From Phytophthora quininea (Eukaryota > Oomycota > Peronosporomycetes > Peronosporales > Peronosporaceae): DNA of 64,000 nt. How positions within the stretch are numbered: the stretch's first letter is position 1; the number at the start of each line of letters is the position of its first letter. Shown one piece after another: positions 1-10,708 of this stretch. Below the pieces are notes generated by a model that saw only the letters and a list, made by a program, of their open reading frames with translations, was not told the DNA's origin and made no database searches. Where the stretch lies: the NCBI GenBank assembly GCA_011947345.1, contig JAAVTG010000946.1:1-64000 (forward strand), given 5' to 3'. A program made the position numbers and the translations under genes.

Positions 1-1849
1 TCAAGGGAATGTAAATATTCACGTCGGAACTGCACAATGTCAGGAGGGTGCAACTTCTTCGACGTCATTGGCGAGTATTTCAGCAAAAAGTCAGGCATGT
101 ACCACATGATCTTGCCGGAAATGGTTACGCAAGGAGCCTTCAGTTGCAGCTCCCAAGACGCTTGTACAGCACAGGGTCAGCTGCAACATTGGACGGCTGC
201 AACCGTCGAAGCAGCACGTAAGGCCCGCTGTACCAACCAAATCGTTTCGCTCGAACGTCTCCGTAGCAGACGTAATGGCACCCTCAGCAATACTTAATCT
301 TGCGCTAATGCAGTGAACAAACTCCTCGAGAAATACCCTGTTCGTGCGGATATCGATCCTGGATTCTCCACCGCTGCTGCTGGCGCGTCGGCGGTTATGT
401 TCGCTATCACTACCATCGAGATCTTCGTCTTCATCCGCTGCATCGCCACCAGAGAAAACTTCGAAATCCTGCTCAATGCAGCTCTGGAAAACCTGCGCGC
501 TCATGATCGTTTGATCCAAGCTGACCAAAAGTCGCTCAAACTGCTTCACCTTGTCAACTGTAACGTTGTAGCGGGGCGGGTCCGAGCGCACGTATTGCAT
601 CATCCGTTTGTACTTGTCCCACGAAGTGATAATGTTGGGATTGTCAATAACGATGGCGTCAATGGTAATCATGACCTCTAGGAGACTCGCGAGCGCGTCG
701 AACACTGGGTGAAGGTGTACCAGCTTGAACGTAGACTTCCACAGCTTCTGAAAGCTCTGGTACAGGCTTGCCAGCTGATGGACCATGTTGATCGTGATAG
801 CGTTGCATCGGTCCACAAAGTTGGAGATATCCTGGAAAAACGCGAGCATGCGTCCAATGTGCACCTCATCCTCTCCTGCTTTCACCTCGCCCTCCTCTCC
901 ATGGCGTGCTTGTCCAAACATGATCAGCGCCGGGTAAAAGTTATCCTCCACCGTCACCTTGAGCTCCGAGATTTCATCACACAGCACCGAAAAGACCGTC
1001 AGGACTTTGTTAAACAGCTCGTTGTCCGTTTTGATCAGGTCCTGCACGTCCACCCGCTCCGCAGGATGAAGATAGAGCTGAATAGGATCCGCCTAACAAG
1101 TCGACAAGCCACAACAAAATACAGTCAGAGCCTTCCCATATCATACCGACTTAAAGGCCAGTGTACCCAGTATCCCCAGACTTCCGACATCGCGGCCGTG
1201 ATGGCGTCCTCGATCTCCATCAGTTTCGACTGCACAAAACGCTCACCCACATTAGCTTCCTCCTCTCCTCAGCAGCCCAGTGCCAAGCCGCCACTCACCG
1301 TGTGGCCATTAATGATCGACAGTCCCCTCTGCAGCTCCTCTCGGATCGGCTGCTCCTGAGCGTCGAACTCTGCAAAGGGCTGCCGAACTGATCGTTCACG
1401 TTCCAGTTCTCGGTGATCGTGGACAGAGCGTTGCTGTCCTTGCGCTTCTTGCCCTTGTTGACACCAAAGTTGGACACGAACGACGATTGTCTGCTGCGGC
1501 CGCTTACGCTGGAGCGGCTGCTGACTCTGGACGCGCGCGAGTCCGACCGCGGGCGGCTGTGCGAGTTCCTGCCCAGTCCTGTGAGCCGCAGGTCCCTGGC
1601 CGAGACGTCCGAGGCCCGCGAGTCTGCCCGCCCCATGTCGAAGCGAGTCGAGTCTGCCCACGAGGCCTTCGAGTCGAAGCGCGGCCGCGTCTGCGCGCGC
1701 TGCGAGGGTGACGACGGCGCGCTGGACACATCGGACACGTCGCTGCTGATGCTGCTGCGCACGCCATCGCTGTCAGCTCTGCGCGCGCTCCTGGGGTCGT
1801 CGTGGACGGTGTCCTTCTTCTTCTTGCTGCGGGGCGAGGCCTCGCTCAT
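1..1849 (-). CDS. WASHC4: WASH complex subunit 4 (SWIP), N-terminal part
   Basis: This is the N-terminal portion of SWIP, a scaffold of the WASH complex, which activates Arp2/3 actin nucleation on endosomes. The exon below 1092 reads VDVQDLIKTDNELFNKVLTV and continues with MVHQLASLY and CIEQDFE blocks. These align with the SWIP family (LIKTEN..NKV..V, VHQLAALY, FQACIEQQFD). A 74-bp GT-AG intron lies at 1093-1166; splicing joins SEVWGYW to ADPIQLYLHP, matching the family. The Ser/Arg-rich start (ATG at 1849) is a less certain 5' exon: around 1270-1380 the frame shifts and a TGA interrupts, so its link to the body is unresolved. Near 222 and 155 one base is missing each time; correcting both restores family similarity down to the left edge (KIMWYMPDFLLKYSP). 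The C-terminal two thirds lies outside the window. Confidence 0.85.
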
Positions 1850-2272
1850 CCTGGACGGCTGGACACGGAGCTAGCGGCGCTGGCAGCGAGGAAGTCTTCA
1901 CCTGATCCTCCCCTTTGTCGTTTGACGAGCTGAATGTATACTCAAGATTTTGCACCAATCAGACAACGAGGTGAGACACTTCAAGTTGATGCACGATACC
2001 AGTAAAGCTTTGGAGCGAGGCAAAGCAGATCAACTCCATGCACATCGACTACCCGAGCTTGCTCCTAGTGCTGCATGGAGGGCGTTGCCTGCGGTGGATT
2101 TCCGACCGTTAGGAGTTAGCTTCATCCGCGAGGAGATGCGCCTCTTGATGGCTACACGCATCCGTTCAGCATGGTGCAATTTGCACCCGCTCGACTCGAT
2201 CGTCGACTGCACTCGCGAATTCCCCGCTTCCTGCTCAGCTCTACACGTAGCCTTTTGCCACCATCGTTCGCC
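1850..2272. other. Intergenic, divergent promoter region
   Basis: This stretch separates the divergent WASHC4 and symporter genes. No convincing gene is seen; ORFs of about 100 codons here have no recognisable domain. It must hold both promoters, but I could not assign an initiator with confidence. Confidence 0.5.
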
Positions 2273-3920
2273 ATGAGTTCCGCATCTCGGCCTGCGGTGC
2301 AGCCGTCGCTGTCGTACGAGAGCATGGTCACGCCGCCGTCCAGCGAGGACAGTCGCGACACTTTCAACAGCGTCGAGACCGGTCTCGAGCCGGAGGAGGA
2401 GCCGCCGTCGCCACCCAGCAAATTGGCGCGGTGGCTCTACGGTCTCCGTGGTGTCGTCGTCGGCGTGGTGCTCGGTATCATCTTGGGACTCGTGTTCAAC
2501 TCGGTCAACCTCCCGACGGACGCCATCACCTGGATCGGCACCATCGGCCGGCTGTTCATCCGAGCACTCGAGTGTCTGGTGCCGCTGCTAGTGTTCTCGG
2601 GACTTGTCGTGAGCACGGCGGACATGTCGTTGCACCAGCACACCAAGCGCATCGGCGGACGGGTGCTAGCGTGCTACCTGCTCACCACCGCAGTCGCGAC
2701 CACCATCGGACTGGGGATGGCAATCCTCTTCCGAACGACATTCCACAACGGCAACAGGGGTAGTAGAGACGGCGGCACCCGTGGCTCTCCAATGCGGCGA
2801 GACGACGGGCTACTACGTAGCCGTGAGCGTAGACGGCAACCTCACGTGCGAGAAGCATCCAGACCTCGCCGACGTAGCCAACTTGAACAGCAGCACCGAC
2901 GACCGCTACGAAAAGTTCAATAGGACTTCCTCCCTCTTTTTGCAGCGCGACATCAACGGCACGTACGAGCGTGCGGACGGCGCGCTAAAGGATCTGACCC
3001 TTACCGACGCGATTCAGTTGCAACTCAATGCCCTCGTTCCCAACAACATCACATCGGCCTTCGCAGAGGGCACCTTGCTGTCCATCGTGATGTTTGCAGT
3101 GGTATTTGGAGCCGTACTCGCTCGCGGCAACGCGCGGGAGGTTCCAGACGACCACTGAAGTCATTCACGACCTGTACGATGTGTTCATGGAGCTCATCGG
3201 CTGGATCATCAAGTTCACGCCGCTAGCCATCTGCTCGCTGCTTGCTGCAGCCATCGCCGACTCGGAGGATCTGAGCGTCCTCATACGCAGCGTCGCGCTC
3301 TACTGTCTCTGTGTCATCTGCGGCCTCGGGGCCCACGTGCTCGTCTTCTATCCGTTGCTGCTGCGCACTTCATTCGCAACGAAAATCCGTTCAACTGGCT
3401 GGCGAAAATGGCTCGCGCTCAACTGTTTGCCCTGGCGAGCGCGTCCTCGGCCGCAACACTTCCTATTAACATGGAGTGCGTAGAAGCCACCAAAGTGATC
3501 TCCCCGCGGTTGTACCGATTCGTTCTCTCGTTGGGGGTCACCATCGGTATGGATGGCGCTGCGGTCGGGACTCCCATCGCGGTCGTCTTCATGGCTCAGG
3601 TCAGTGGCGTGTCGATCAACGCTGGCGACTACTTGGCTATCTGGTTGGCGTCCGCCATCGGCTCCATCGGAGTGGGGCCCGTCCCGTCGACTGGCCTCGT
3701 TCTGGTCATGACGGTCTGGAAGACGGTCTTCCCGAGCGTTGCGCTGCCTGCGGCGTTCGCCTTCATCATCGCCACGGACTGGTTCATTGACCGTCTGCAC
3801 ACTGTCGTGAACGTGACCAGCGACACAGTTGTGTGCCGCGTCGTGGCTCAGCTAGTCGAAGGCCCTGGCGAGAAACCCCAAGAAGAACCGGAGCTCCCAA
3901 GATTGCAAACAGCCTTGTAG
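2273..3920 (+). CDS. Dicarboxylate/amino-acid:cation symporter (SLC1/DAACS family)
   Basis: This is a secondary transporter of the glutamate/neutral amino acid/dicarboxylate:Na+ or H+ symporter family, in plasma or organelle membrane. The start chosen is the ATG at 2273 (MSSASRPAVQ), giving an acidic cytosolic tail before TM1 (VVVGVVLGIILGLVF). An extracellular loop (DGNLTCEKHP) follows TM3-4. The C-terminal transport core is clear: a serine-rich loop ASASSAATLPINMECVE, the substrate/cation motif GMDGAAVGTPIAVVF (family NMDGTA), then GVGPVPSTGLVLV. The length (about 550 residues) is normal. The frame breaks three times by single bases, near 2755, 3125 and 3370; each time the next frame resumes exactly where the family needs it. 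I read one gene with sequence errors, although a decaying copy is possible. The substrate cannot be told from sequence. Confidence 0.87.
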
Positions 3921-4216
3921 CTCAACTCGACATGCATCTGTATAATTTGCACAAGAAAGCGTAGCGACACTTGTCTTGTTTGGCGTCCTGGGCTCGGATT
4001 TCTCCGACCATGATTGTGCCACACCTCGATCACCTCGACAGCGCAACTTGTTATTACTCAGCTCAACTAAGATCGTGAACAGCAACCAACAAGTCGACTG
4101 TGATGATTTGATAGTCCCCGGAAACACCGGCATGGTTATCCAGCAGCAACAGAAACATATCTCTCGAGCGCACTTTCGACAGCCTAACCATCGTCCAGGC
4201 TGAATAAACAACAGTG
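3921..4216. other. Intergenic, convergent 3' ends
   Basis: This is the gap between two convergent genes. No supported gene or repeat is seen. Confidence 0.5.
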
Positions 4217-6199
4217 CTAGTTGCCTGAGGCTCGCATTCTGCTCAGTAAGTTTGCGATCTCTGCTTCGTCGAAGCCACCCCTTCTGTCTGCGGAATGCGC
4301 CATGCGCCCCCTTTGCTGCCAAAACATCGCGGCCAGAGCGCAGACCATCATGGCGGGGATTCGTATCCAGCTCAGGTCGAGGTTGGCACCGGGAGGCGGG
4401 ATTCGCGACGAGAAAATTTCCAGCCGCTGGGTGGGCGCGGTCGAGTTGCCTGGTACTTCCTTGGCCACCATCAGCACAGCAAAGCCCGCGGAATGGACAG
4501 ATAAGTCCTTGGCGGCGCTGATTCCTAAAATGTGTAGGTCTCGAGCAAAGGGGACAAGACGGTGTGGAGCTCCTGAACCGGCGAAGTGATCAGCGAATGC
4601 TCTGAGAGGTGCGTCGGATACACCCACTCACTGCTGGCGGACAGTTGATACAACACCAAACGAGTCCCGATACCTAGTACAAGAAACCCAGGCAGCGTCT
4701 CGACAACGGCGGGGCTCTTGTGATAGGAAGGTGGCAGTAGCAGGTGCGGCATCAGCTGGTCGACCAACATGCAAATAGCTGGCCCACGATAGTCTCGATC
4801 TGCTTCCTCGGCGCGTTGGCGCCAGGTCCGGAGGTTGTGCAATTTGTAGACAAAAGCACGCCTAACTGACGTTCCAGCGTAAATGATATTCGGCCGTAGC
4901 GGATCCGCAGCGAAACTTGTAAACTCATGACGCCCAGGCACCTCACATTCAACGGGAATCTGCTGCTGCGTATTTGGGTCAACGAAAAGAAGTCGCTTCC
5001 GTGTTGTCAAAGCTAACAACCCCTGCCGATTTGCACGGCTTGCAGCTGAACTACACCATCGCCATGAGTTGTGCCATCGCTGCGTCTGGTGCGGAGCTCT
5101 GTAATATTGCTGCCGCTTTCACCGTCATGAAAAGTGAGATGCATACCAGACTCGTCGCTAGTGACCACGACTACGCGATTGTACAGTGCACTCAATGCCA
5201 CTTTACCACGCCTGTAGCTCCAGGAACGACTTAAAGCCGTTCCAAAAACGTGCTCCACATCAACGTGCAGATATCGCCCCGAAGGCGGAGCAGCCACCGC
5301 AAACATGGTGTTCTTCAGCCAAGGCGGTTCGATTACATTTGTCATGGCACCAGGATCTTGCCCTGCAAGGCACTGTAGACGAGCTTCATCCATGTTGCGG
5401 AGACGGCGAGGGTCGCCCGACACGACTCGCCGATTATGCCACAGCCTCAGCTTGAATAAAACTAACTCCCCTGCAGTCGAAAGAATAGCCAAATGCGCGC
5501 TACGCTCAGACACGAAAACAACGTCGGCAATCTCGAAAGTGGCGTCACCTGTCGTCGCTCGGAGATTGAGAGCATACTTCCACACCAGCTTGTGCGTGAT
5601 CGGGTGGAAGAGCTTCATCACTGTCGCCTGTTGGTCCAACACCAGCAAAAACTGCAAAGGGGCCTCATCTTTGACAAAACCGGAGCCAACGTTGTGGCGG
5701 GGTGCGTTCTTTGTCTCTTCTTGCCCAGAGGCGACGCGTTCGGCCGAAACGAGATGAGCTGCACCGTCGAGCTGGAGTGCGCGTTGGCGTCGTCGTCCCG
5801 CAACGTGAAAGCGCATTGAGACTCAAACCGATCCCGAAAAAGCTGTGCCTCGCCTCGATGTGTCTGGTGGCGCTGCTCCTTGGTCGCTGGAGGTCGCTGG
5901 AGACTGGCATTTACAGGTGTTTTGGTAGACATCGCCTTGTTTTGCCAGTGCAACTCGGGACTGCGCTGCCTAATCCGAGCTAGTGTGCTCAAGAGCAGAC
6001 CAGCCTTCCGTTCGTAAAGCTTCAGAAGGCGCTTCGTCTCGTTGATTTCGATCTCGACTTCGGTCATGATAACGTGCTCCAGGAGATCAGATTTAGTTTC
6101 TAACACGTCAAGATTTGGCGAGTTCCATGCTCGTGCGAAGAGGACATCAGCAAACGCCGCTATCAAGAGCGCAAGTAGTGCGAGGCGAATGATCTCCAT
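4217..6199 (-). CDS. Uncharacterised membrane-anchored protein with beta-propeller-like ectodomain
   Basis: I do not recognise the family. The ATG at 6199 opens an N-terminal hydrophobic segment (IIRLALLALLIAAFADVLFA), a signal peptide or signal anchor, followed by a helical region (EINETKRLLKLYERKAG). A long middle part has beta-strand-rich repeats typical of propellers (LLVLDQQATVMKLFHPITHK, LAILSTAGELVLFKLRL, LVLGIGTRLVLYQL). Near the C-terminus lies one TM helix (IPAMMVCALAAMF) with a basic cytosolic tail. The total is about 660 codons. The frame is broken near 5700, 5022 and 4555; the last two sit in G and C runs, and restoring one base joins the frames smoothly. This suggests one intact gene with errors. 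The architecture resembles ER/secretory membrane proteins; the function is unknown. Confidence 0.6.
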
Positions 6200-6237
6200 C
6201 GCCTGCGCTACGGACGCGTCGTATCCGATAACAAATG

Positions 6238-7156
6238 TTATTTTCGGCTTGTCCTGTCAACCAACTGCGCTTCTCCAGCAGGAGTCAAACCTCGCGTCAT
6301 GTAAGCCATTTCACCAAAGTTTCTGTGCAAGTAGCATTGTTTCACCCTGTTTCGGCCAACTAACATGACGTAGTGCAGCTTCTTGGGGTGGCGTCTGAGC
6401 TTTCCCTCTCGAACGAGTCGCACCACAACGCTGTTGCTCACTCCCAGCGCCGCCGACAGTCCCCTCCCAGTCATGCGACGCTCCACAGGGATCGCCGCGA
6501 TGCGTTCCTTCATCTCTTCGTCCGACACTTTTGGCTTGCGACCGGATCGTCCCTTGATGCCACTCGCGACATCACCCGCTAGCCCCTCGGTGCTGCTCGT
6601 AGCCAAGTGCAGTTTCCAGAGCCGCCGAATGGTCGCTCGGTGCACGCCAAAGTGGGTCGCAGCCGCCTTCATATCTCCGTGTTTCAGCCGCCCCCGGCGC
6701 TGTTGGCCAGCAGATACTGCACAATGGACAGCCGCTCCTGATCTGTCAAGTTCTTCCGCGTCTCCTTCTTCGTCATAGGCTTGAACTCGGTCGCGTCCTG
6801 CTCCATCTTTGGTACAGGCAGCACCGCCAGCCCCGCCTCGGCCATGGCCACCGCGTCCATCTGCGCCTGAATCGAGGCTTCAGCCATGCTCACGGCCGTG
6901 GCCATCGTCATGCTCTCCACCATCTGCATCGAAACCGCCTCTGGGTGCAGGCCCATGGCCTCCTGGTGGCTCTGCATCGCCTGGACACGCTCATCATCGT
7001 CTCCGTCATCGACTCCATCGCTGTGCTGTGTTGCGTGGGGTCCACCGCCTCCGTCTGCATGTCCATCGTCACGTCTGTCATCTCGCCGGCGTCCTGCTCT
7101 GGCTGCATGGTCGTCAGGGAAGGCTCGGCGAGCGTCCCGTCCTGTGGGGAGCTCAT
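6238..7156 (-). CDS. HTH protein related to oomycete Tc1/mariner transposase N-termini
   Basis: From the ATG at 7156 a Met/Gln/Ala-rich acidic leader (AVSMAEASIQAQMDAVAMAE) leads to KKETRKNLTDQERLSIVQYL and then KAAATHFGVHRATIRRLWK, a helix-turn-helix. This resembles the N-terminal domain placed before the DDE domain in oomycete mariner-like transposases. A second HTH-like block follows (RMTGRGLSAALGVSNSVVVR). The protein stops at about 305 codons without the catalytic DDE domain. Two one-base breaks are visible (near 7000 and in the G run near 6690). The lack of a DDE domain or terminal inverted repeats, together with a long non-transposon leader, suggests a domesticated DNA-binding protein. 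A truncated transposase relic is the alternative. Confidence 0.55.
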
Positions 7157-7242
7157 GGTCTCTACTGGTCGGGATTGTTTGTCGCGTGTTTTAGCCAATC
7201 ATAGCTGAAAGCGCTGCAATCAATTCCGGCAACTGGCTCCGC

Positions 7243-9038
7243 ATGGCTGCCCAGCGCTTCGCTGCGTACGCGGGTGAGGTCTCCAGACAACTGCAGACGC
7301 TGCTGGACGCGACGGACGTGGAGCTGCAGCCGGCGGTGACGTTGGTGGCCTATGGAGCGCGACGGTGTGAGCACTACGTGCCTGCAGAGTCAGCAGAGCG
7401 ACACCAGGTGAGCGTGGCAAGAAGAAATAGTGGCTTTTGAACCATCATAACACGTTTTGTTGCTATCTTTCGGCAGTGGAAATGTCATGGCGAAAAACGA
7501 CCTCCTCCGGTTGTGAACGCCGGAGTAAGTGCAGTCCGAAGACCAACGATTGAGCTTCTTCTAACTACTGTGGTAGTTTTACTATGGACACAGTGCCATC
7601 CAAAGTCTACTAGAAGAGAGCCATGCCGATAGTACTTGTCACCCAGTGGGAGTTAAGGGCACTGAAGATATTGGAGAACTGATGAGTCTTTTGGATCTGT
7701 CTCTACTTCCCAGTGAATGGCTTGAGCAGCTCCTGACTAACTGCCCGACGGACAGCGGCGCGAGTACTGCTCATGGCGATCTCTCAGACCTACTCGGTAG
7801 CGAAACGGACTGCTCCGAGTCTGCGTCACTGCGCCTCCAGGACGCCAGTCCCCCTCCATCCACCGAGAATGATTCATACATGTCGATGATCGGACCGAGA
7901 AGTCAAATTTCGTCCCTTGATGCTGCTCGCGAACGCAGGCGGACGAAGAAGGCTCACGCTGCTCGGCGACTTCGTATCCGCAAAAGGTTGAGCTAGCCGA
8001 GCTGAAAGCTGAGCAGTCCGCTCTGATTCAGAGGCTGCAGCTTTTGAAGGGCAAAAGCAATCGCAGAGGTTCTTCGGCGCAATCGAAATCGCCCGTCACT
8101 CGGACATGTAAACAAGTCGACGAGGAGAACAAGAAGCTCCGGCGAGAGTTATGTCTCTTGAACGAATTTACACGAGGTCTCGAGGCTGCACTTGCGTTGC
8201 CCAAGTCAAGTAGTGGCGATGTGAATATGTGTTACTTTCTGCATACACCAATGCATCTACCGAGGATGCCCGGTCTCGCGGGGGCGCCTTACAGGCGGTA
8301 TGCACCGACGCGAAGTTGGAGCAAGCGTCGCGGATCCTTCATAACGAGACTCGGCGTACGCGTCCATGCACGACGCCAAACTTCTCGTGGATGCCGCTGA
8401 ACCTTGGCCCGTCGAGCTTCGGGATGACGTCGATTGCGGTGTTTGCATTGGAGACTGGGAACGTGCACAAAGCGTTCAACGCGGCTCGCAATGCCATCAT
8501 GACCAGCGGTGTAATATGGCCAAGCTACTCCCTGATGGACAGCTCCGAGCAGCAATTCGACATGTCGTCGGCAGATTTCCAAATCCAATACGCGGTTGCA
8601 GAAAATCGTTTCCAGAGCAGCTCTTCGAACGAGCAAGTGCTCATTGAAAGCCGCAGCATCTCCTACTGCCGAGTGAACGATCAGGGAGGTACTTTTATCT
8701 GGGACTATGCCGACGAAGATGAACTGTATCCTCTCAAGAAGACCCCGACAGTCAAGCGCAGTGCGGTTGGAGCGTACGTTTGACCTCTTTGCGGCGAATT
8801 TGTCAGCTCATACTGTGAGCCTCACAGCTTGTTTGTTATCTTTAGACTGTTGGTGAGGCTGGAGCACTGCGACGATGGCGTCGAGCGCGTCGTGTGTCGC
8901 TACATCTGCTCGAAGGTCCACACCATTCACTCGTCGGAGCTCCCACCGGACATCCAGAGATTTTCGCAATCGAGCAAAGCAGGCGCACAAATTGCAGACT
9001 CGCTGGTATTCGAGAGCACCAAAGGAAGTGTCAGCTGA
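7243..9038 (+). CDS. Chimeric gene: unknown N-terminus joined in frame to duplicated bZIP factor
   Basis: Exons are 7243-7407, 7477-7524, 7577-8773 and 8846-9038, with GT-AG introns of 69, 52 and 72 bp, all phase-consistent. The first three exons encode an unrecognised sequence (MAAQRFAAYAGEVSRQ, then FYYGHSAIQSLLEES). At 7689 the sequence becomes identical to the bZIP gene of the right-hand arm and stays in frame. The bZIP basic region is RRTKKAHAARRLRIRK, followed by a leucine-zipper-like coil. A missing A in an A run near 7987 breaks the frame before VELAELKAEQ; the same loss is in the other copy. A further G is missing near 8264, present in the right copy. The C-terminal part (LLVRLEHCDDGVERVV after the last intron) is shared by both copies. 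The native bZIP first exon is absent here. The join implies that the original 3' end of the first gene was lost. Confidence 0.6.
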
Positions 9039-9124
9039 AACCCTTAGCGACAACAGGAAGCTCGCGGTTTTGCGAATTACCGATTGTTACTGGCAGCTTA
9101 CTTGTCTAATTCCTCACCGAGCGT

Positions 9125-10173
9125 CTAGTACTCCCTGTCCTCGATCTCGATGCCGACCTTGCCGATGTGGCGGCCCGACTTGAGATAGTCGAGCGCCGCC
9201 AGCACGTTCTCGCGCTCGAATCCGAACGTCTTGTGCACGTACGGCTCGAGGTGTTTTCTGGTCACGAAGGTGACCAGGTCGCGCAGCAACTGCTGACTGC
9301 CCACCACGATGCCGCGCACCACGCAGCCCTTGGCCAGCACGAGACTGGCGACGTCCGGCATATCCTCCTGCTTGGCCTGCGCGAGGAACCCCATCACGCC
9401 GATGATGCCGCCGCGCGCGCGCCTCGATGCTCGTCTTGATGGTGCCCGAGCCGCCGTTTTCGAGGATGTAGTCGGCGCCGTGGCCGTTGGTCATGCGGTT
9501 GACCTCGACGGCCCAGTCTGGGGTCGTGCGGTAATTAATCACGTGGTCGGCGCCGAAGCGCTCCTGCACGAACCGGAGCTTCTCGTCGGACGACGACGTG
9601 ATAATGGTGACCGCTCCGGCTGCCTTGGCGAGCTGCAGACCCGTGATGGATACGCCGCCCGTGCCGAGGAACAGCACAGTCTGGCCGGGCTTGAGCGGCA
9701 CGTTGCCGTACAGAGCGTTCCACGCCGTGACGCCCGTGCACACGAGCGACGCCATCTGCACGAAGCTCAACGTGCTGTCCCCGGGGATCTTCATCAGCAC
9801 GTGCGCGGGAGTGCGACGTACTGCCGCAGTACGCCGTCGAGCATGCCCCGAGGGAGTGCACCCAGTCGAGCTGGGGGCCGTACAGGTTGGTCAGGTCAAA
9901 GTTGCTGATGACGCGATCGCCGAGCTCAAAGCCCTCGACGTCCGCCCCGACCTCCACGACGACACCTGCGCCGTCCGAGCACGGTACGACGCTGTCCTTG
10001 ACCGGGAACGGGTACGTGCTGTCTCCGACCGCGATATCTCGGTAGTTGAGCGCGACGCCACGGATCTGGACCAGCACCTCGTTCGAGGAGATCGTTGGCT
10101 TGGGCTCCGATACTACGCGCAGGTTGTGGTGCGTCGTGCGCTCGGTGTGGCGGAACGTGAGGTTAGCGACCAT
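9125..10173 (-). CDS. MDR-family oxidoreductase (alcohol dehydrogenase/quinone reductase-like), left copy
   Basis: This is an NAD(P)H-dependent medium-chain dehydrogenase/reductase of about 345 residues. The ATG at 10173 opens MVANLTFRHTERTTHHNLRV. The N-terminal GroES-like half contains GVALNYRDIAVGDSTYPFP, CSDGAGVVVEVG and DRVISNFD. The Rossmann half contains TVLFLGTGGVSITGLQLAKA (the dinucleotide-binding GxGGVxxxxxQ motif) and the C-terminus RHIGKVGIEIEDREY. The classical structural-zinc Cys cluster is not visible, so this fits the zinc-independent quinone-reductase side of the family. Three frame breaks occur: a GGGG versus GGGGG run near 9848 (this copy only), a missing base near 9805 and another near 9415, the last two shared with the right copy. 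Substrate unknown. Confidence 0.82.
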
Positions 10174-10580
10174 GATCGGACGGTGGCGCTTGGCTTGGTG
10201 TGTGGGGGCTGCTTGGTGGCAGGCAAAAGGAGGAATGGTCGGCGAGATGAATGGCGTCCTTTTCTCAGTAGCAGCGTTTTGGCTTGCCTAGGTCCGGATC
10301 ATGAGCTCACGTCTCGATGTTCACGTGCCGTGCCGAGCCGATGACGTGTAGCACCAGTAACCACACGGACATGGGAACGCAATCTGCGTGACGCATCAAT
10401 ACTCGGGTCTGTCTTCTGAGCCCCGAAATGACCCGTTCAACTTCGTAATGTCAGTGGCGTCCCTGCATGGTGCATTTGATACTGCATACGTTGCGAAAGG
10501 GCTCAAACTACAAGGAAGGAGAGTGGCCTGCTGCCCTCTCTGATGTCGGATCGGTGTCAGGTGAGATCGAGAAAAGACAT

Positions 10581-10590
10581 TTGTTTAGGC
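10581..10590 (+). other. Probable excision remnant of the MITE seen in the right arm
   Basis: TTGTTTAGGC sits exactly where the right arm carries a 183-bp element. It equals one terminal 10-mer of that element (the other end differs by one base). The flanks are shared: AAAAGACAT before and GAGTATTTCC after. This looks like an imprecise excision footprint, or an internal deletion that left one end. Confidence 0.6.
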
Positions 10591-10592
10591 GA

Positions 10593-10708
10593 GTATTTCC
10601 CAGAACCAGTACCGATGTACCACCACCGTCCCGGAACCAGTACCTTACTCAAAACCAGTACTTGTACCAATGAAAGTGCTTGTTCAATTTGGTACATGTT
10701 CGTTTCCA
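10593..10708 (+). repeat. AACCAGTAC-rich inner arm end, possible MULE terminal/subterminal repeat
   Basis: The inner 116 bp of the left arm carry repeated AGAACCAGTACC, GGAACCAGTACC and AAACCAGTAC units plus GTACC and GGTAC. The matching inverted copy is at 13098-13213 next to the other end of the MULE. Repeated short motifs at element ends are typical transposase-binding regions, so these may be the MULE's own terminal repeats. Inference only. Confidence 0.45.

Larger units (their letters stand above)
7689..10708 (+). repeat. Left arm of inverted duplication (bZIP + oxidoreductase)
   Basis: This segment is the near-perfect reverse complement of 13098-16295. The outer edge is the shared TTTTGGATCTG at 7689; the inner edge is CGTTTCCA ending at 10708. 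Differences seen by eye are a few substitutions, one-base homopolymer length changes and a 183-bp element present only in the right arm. The arm cuts the bZIP gene, so this is the derived copy. Confidence 0.93.

Noticed and set aside
1413..1874. 153-codon plus-strand ORF
   Set aside because: Antisense of the Ser/Arg-rich WASHC4 5' exon.
5618..6199. Possible secreted RxLR-type effector (hydrophobic N-terminus)
   Set aside because: No RxLR-dEER motif; the frame continues into a large propeller-like protein with a C-terminal TM helix.
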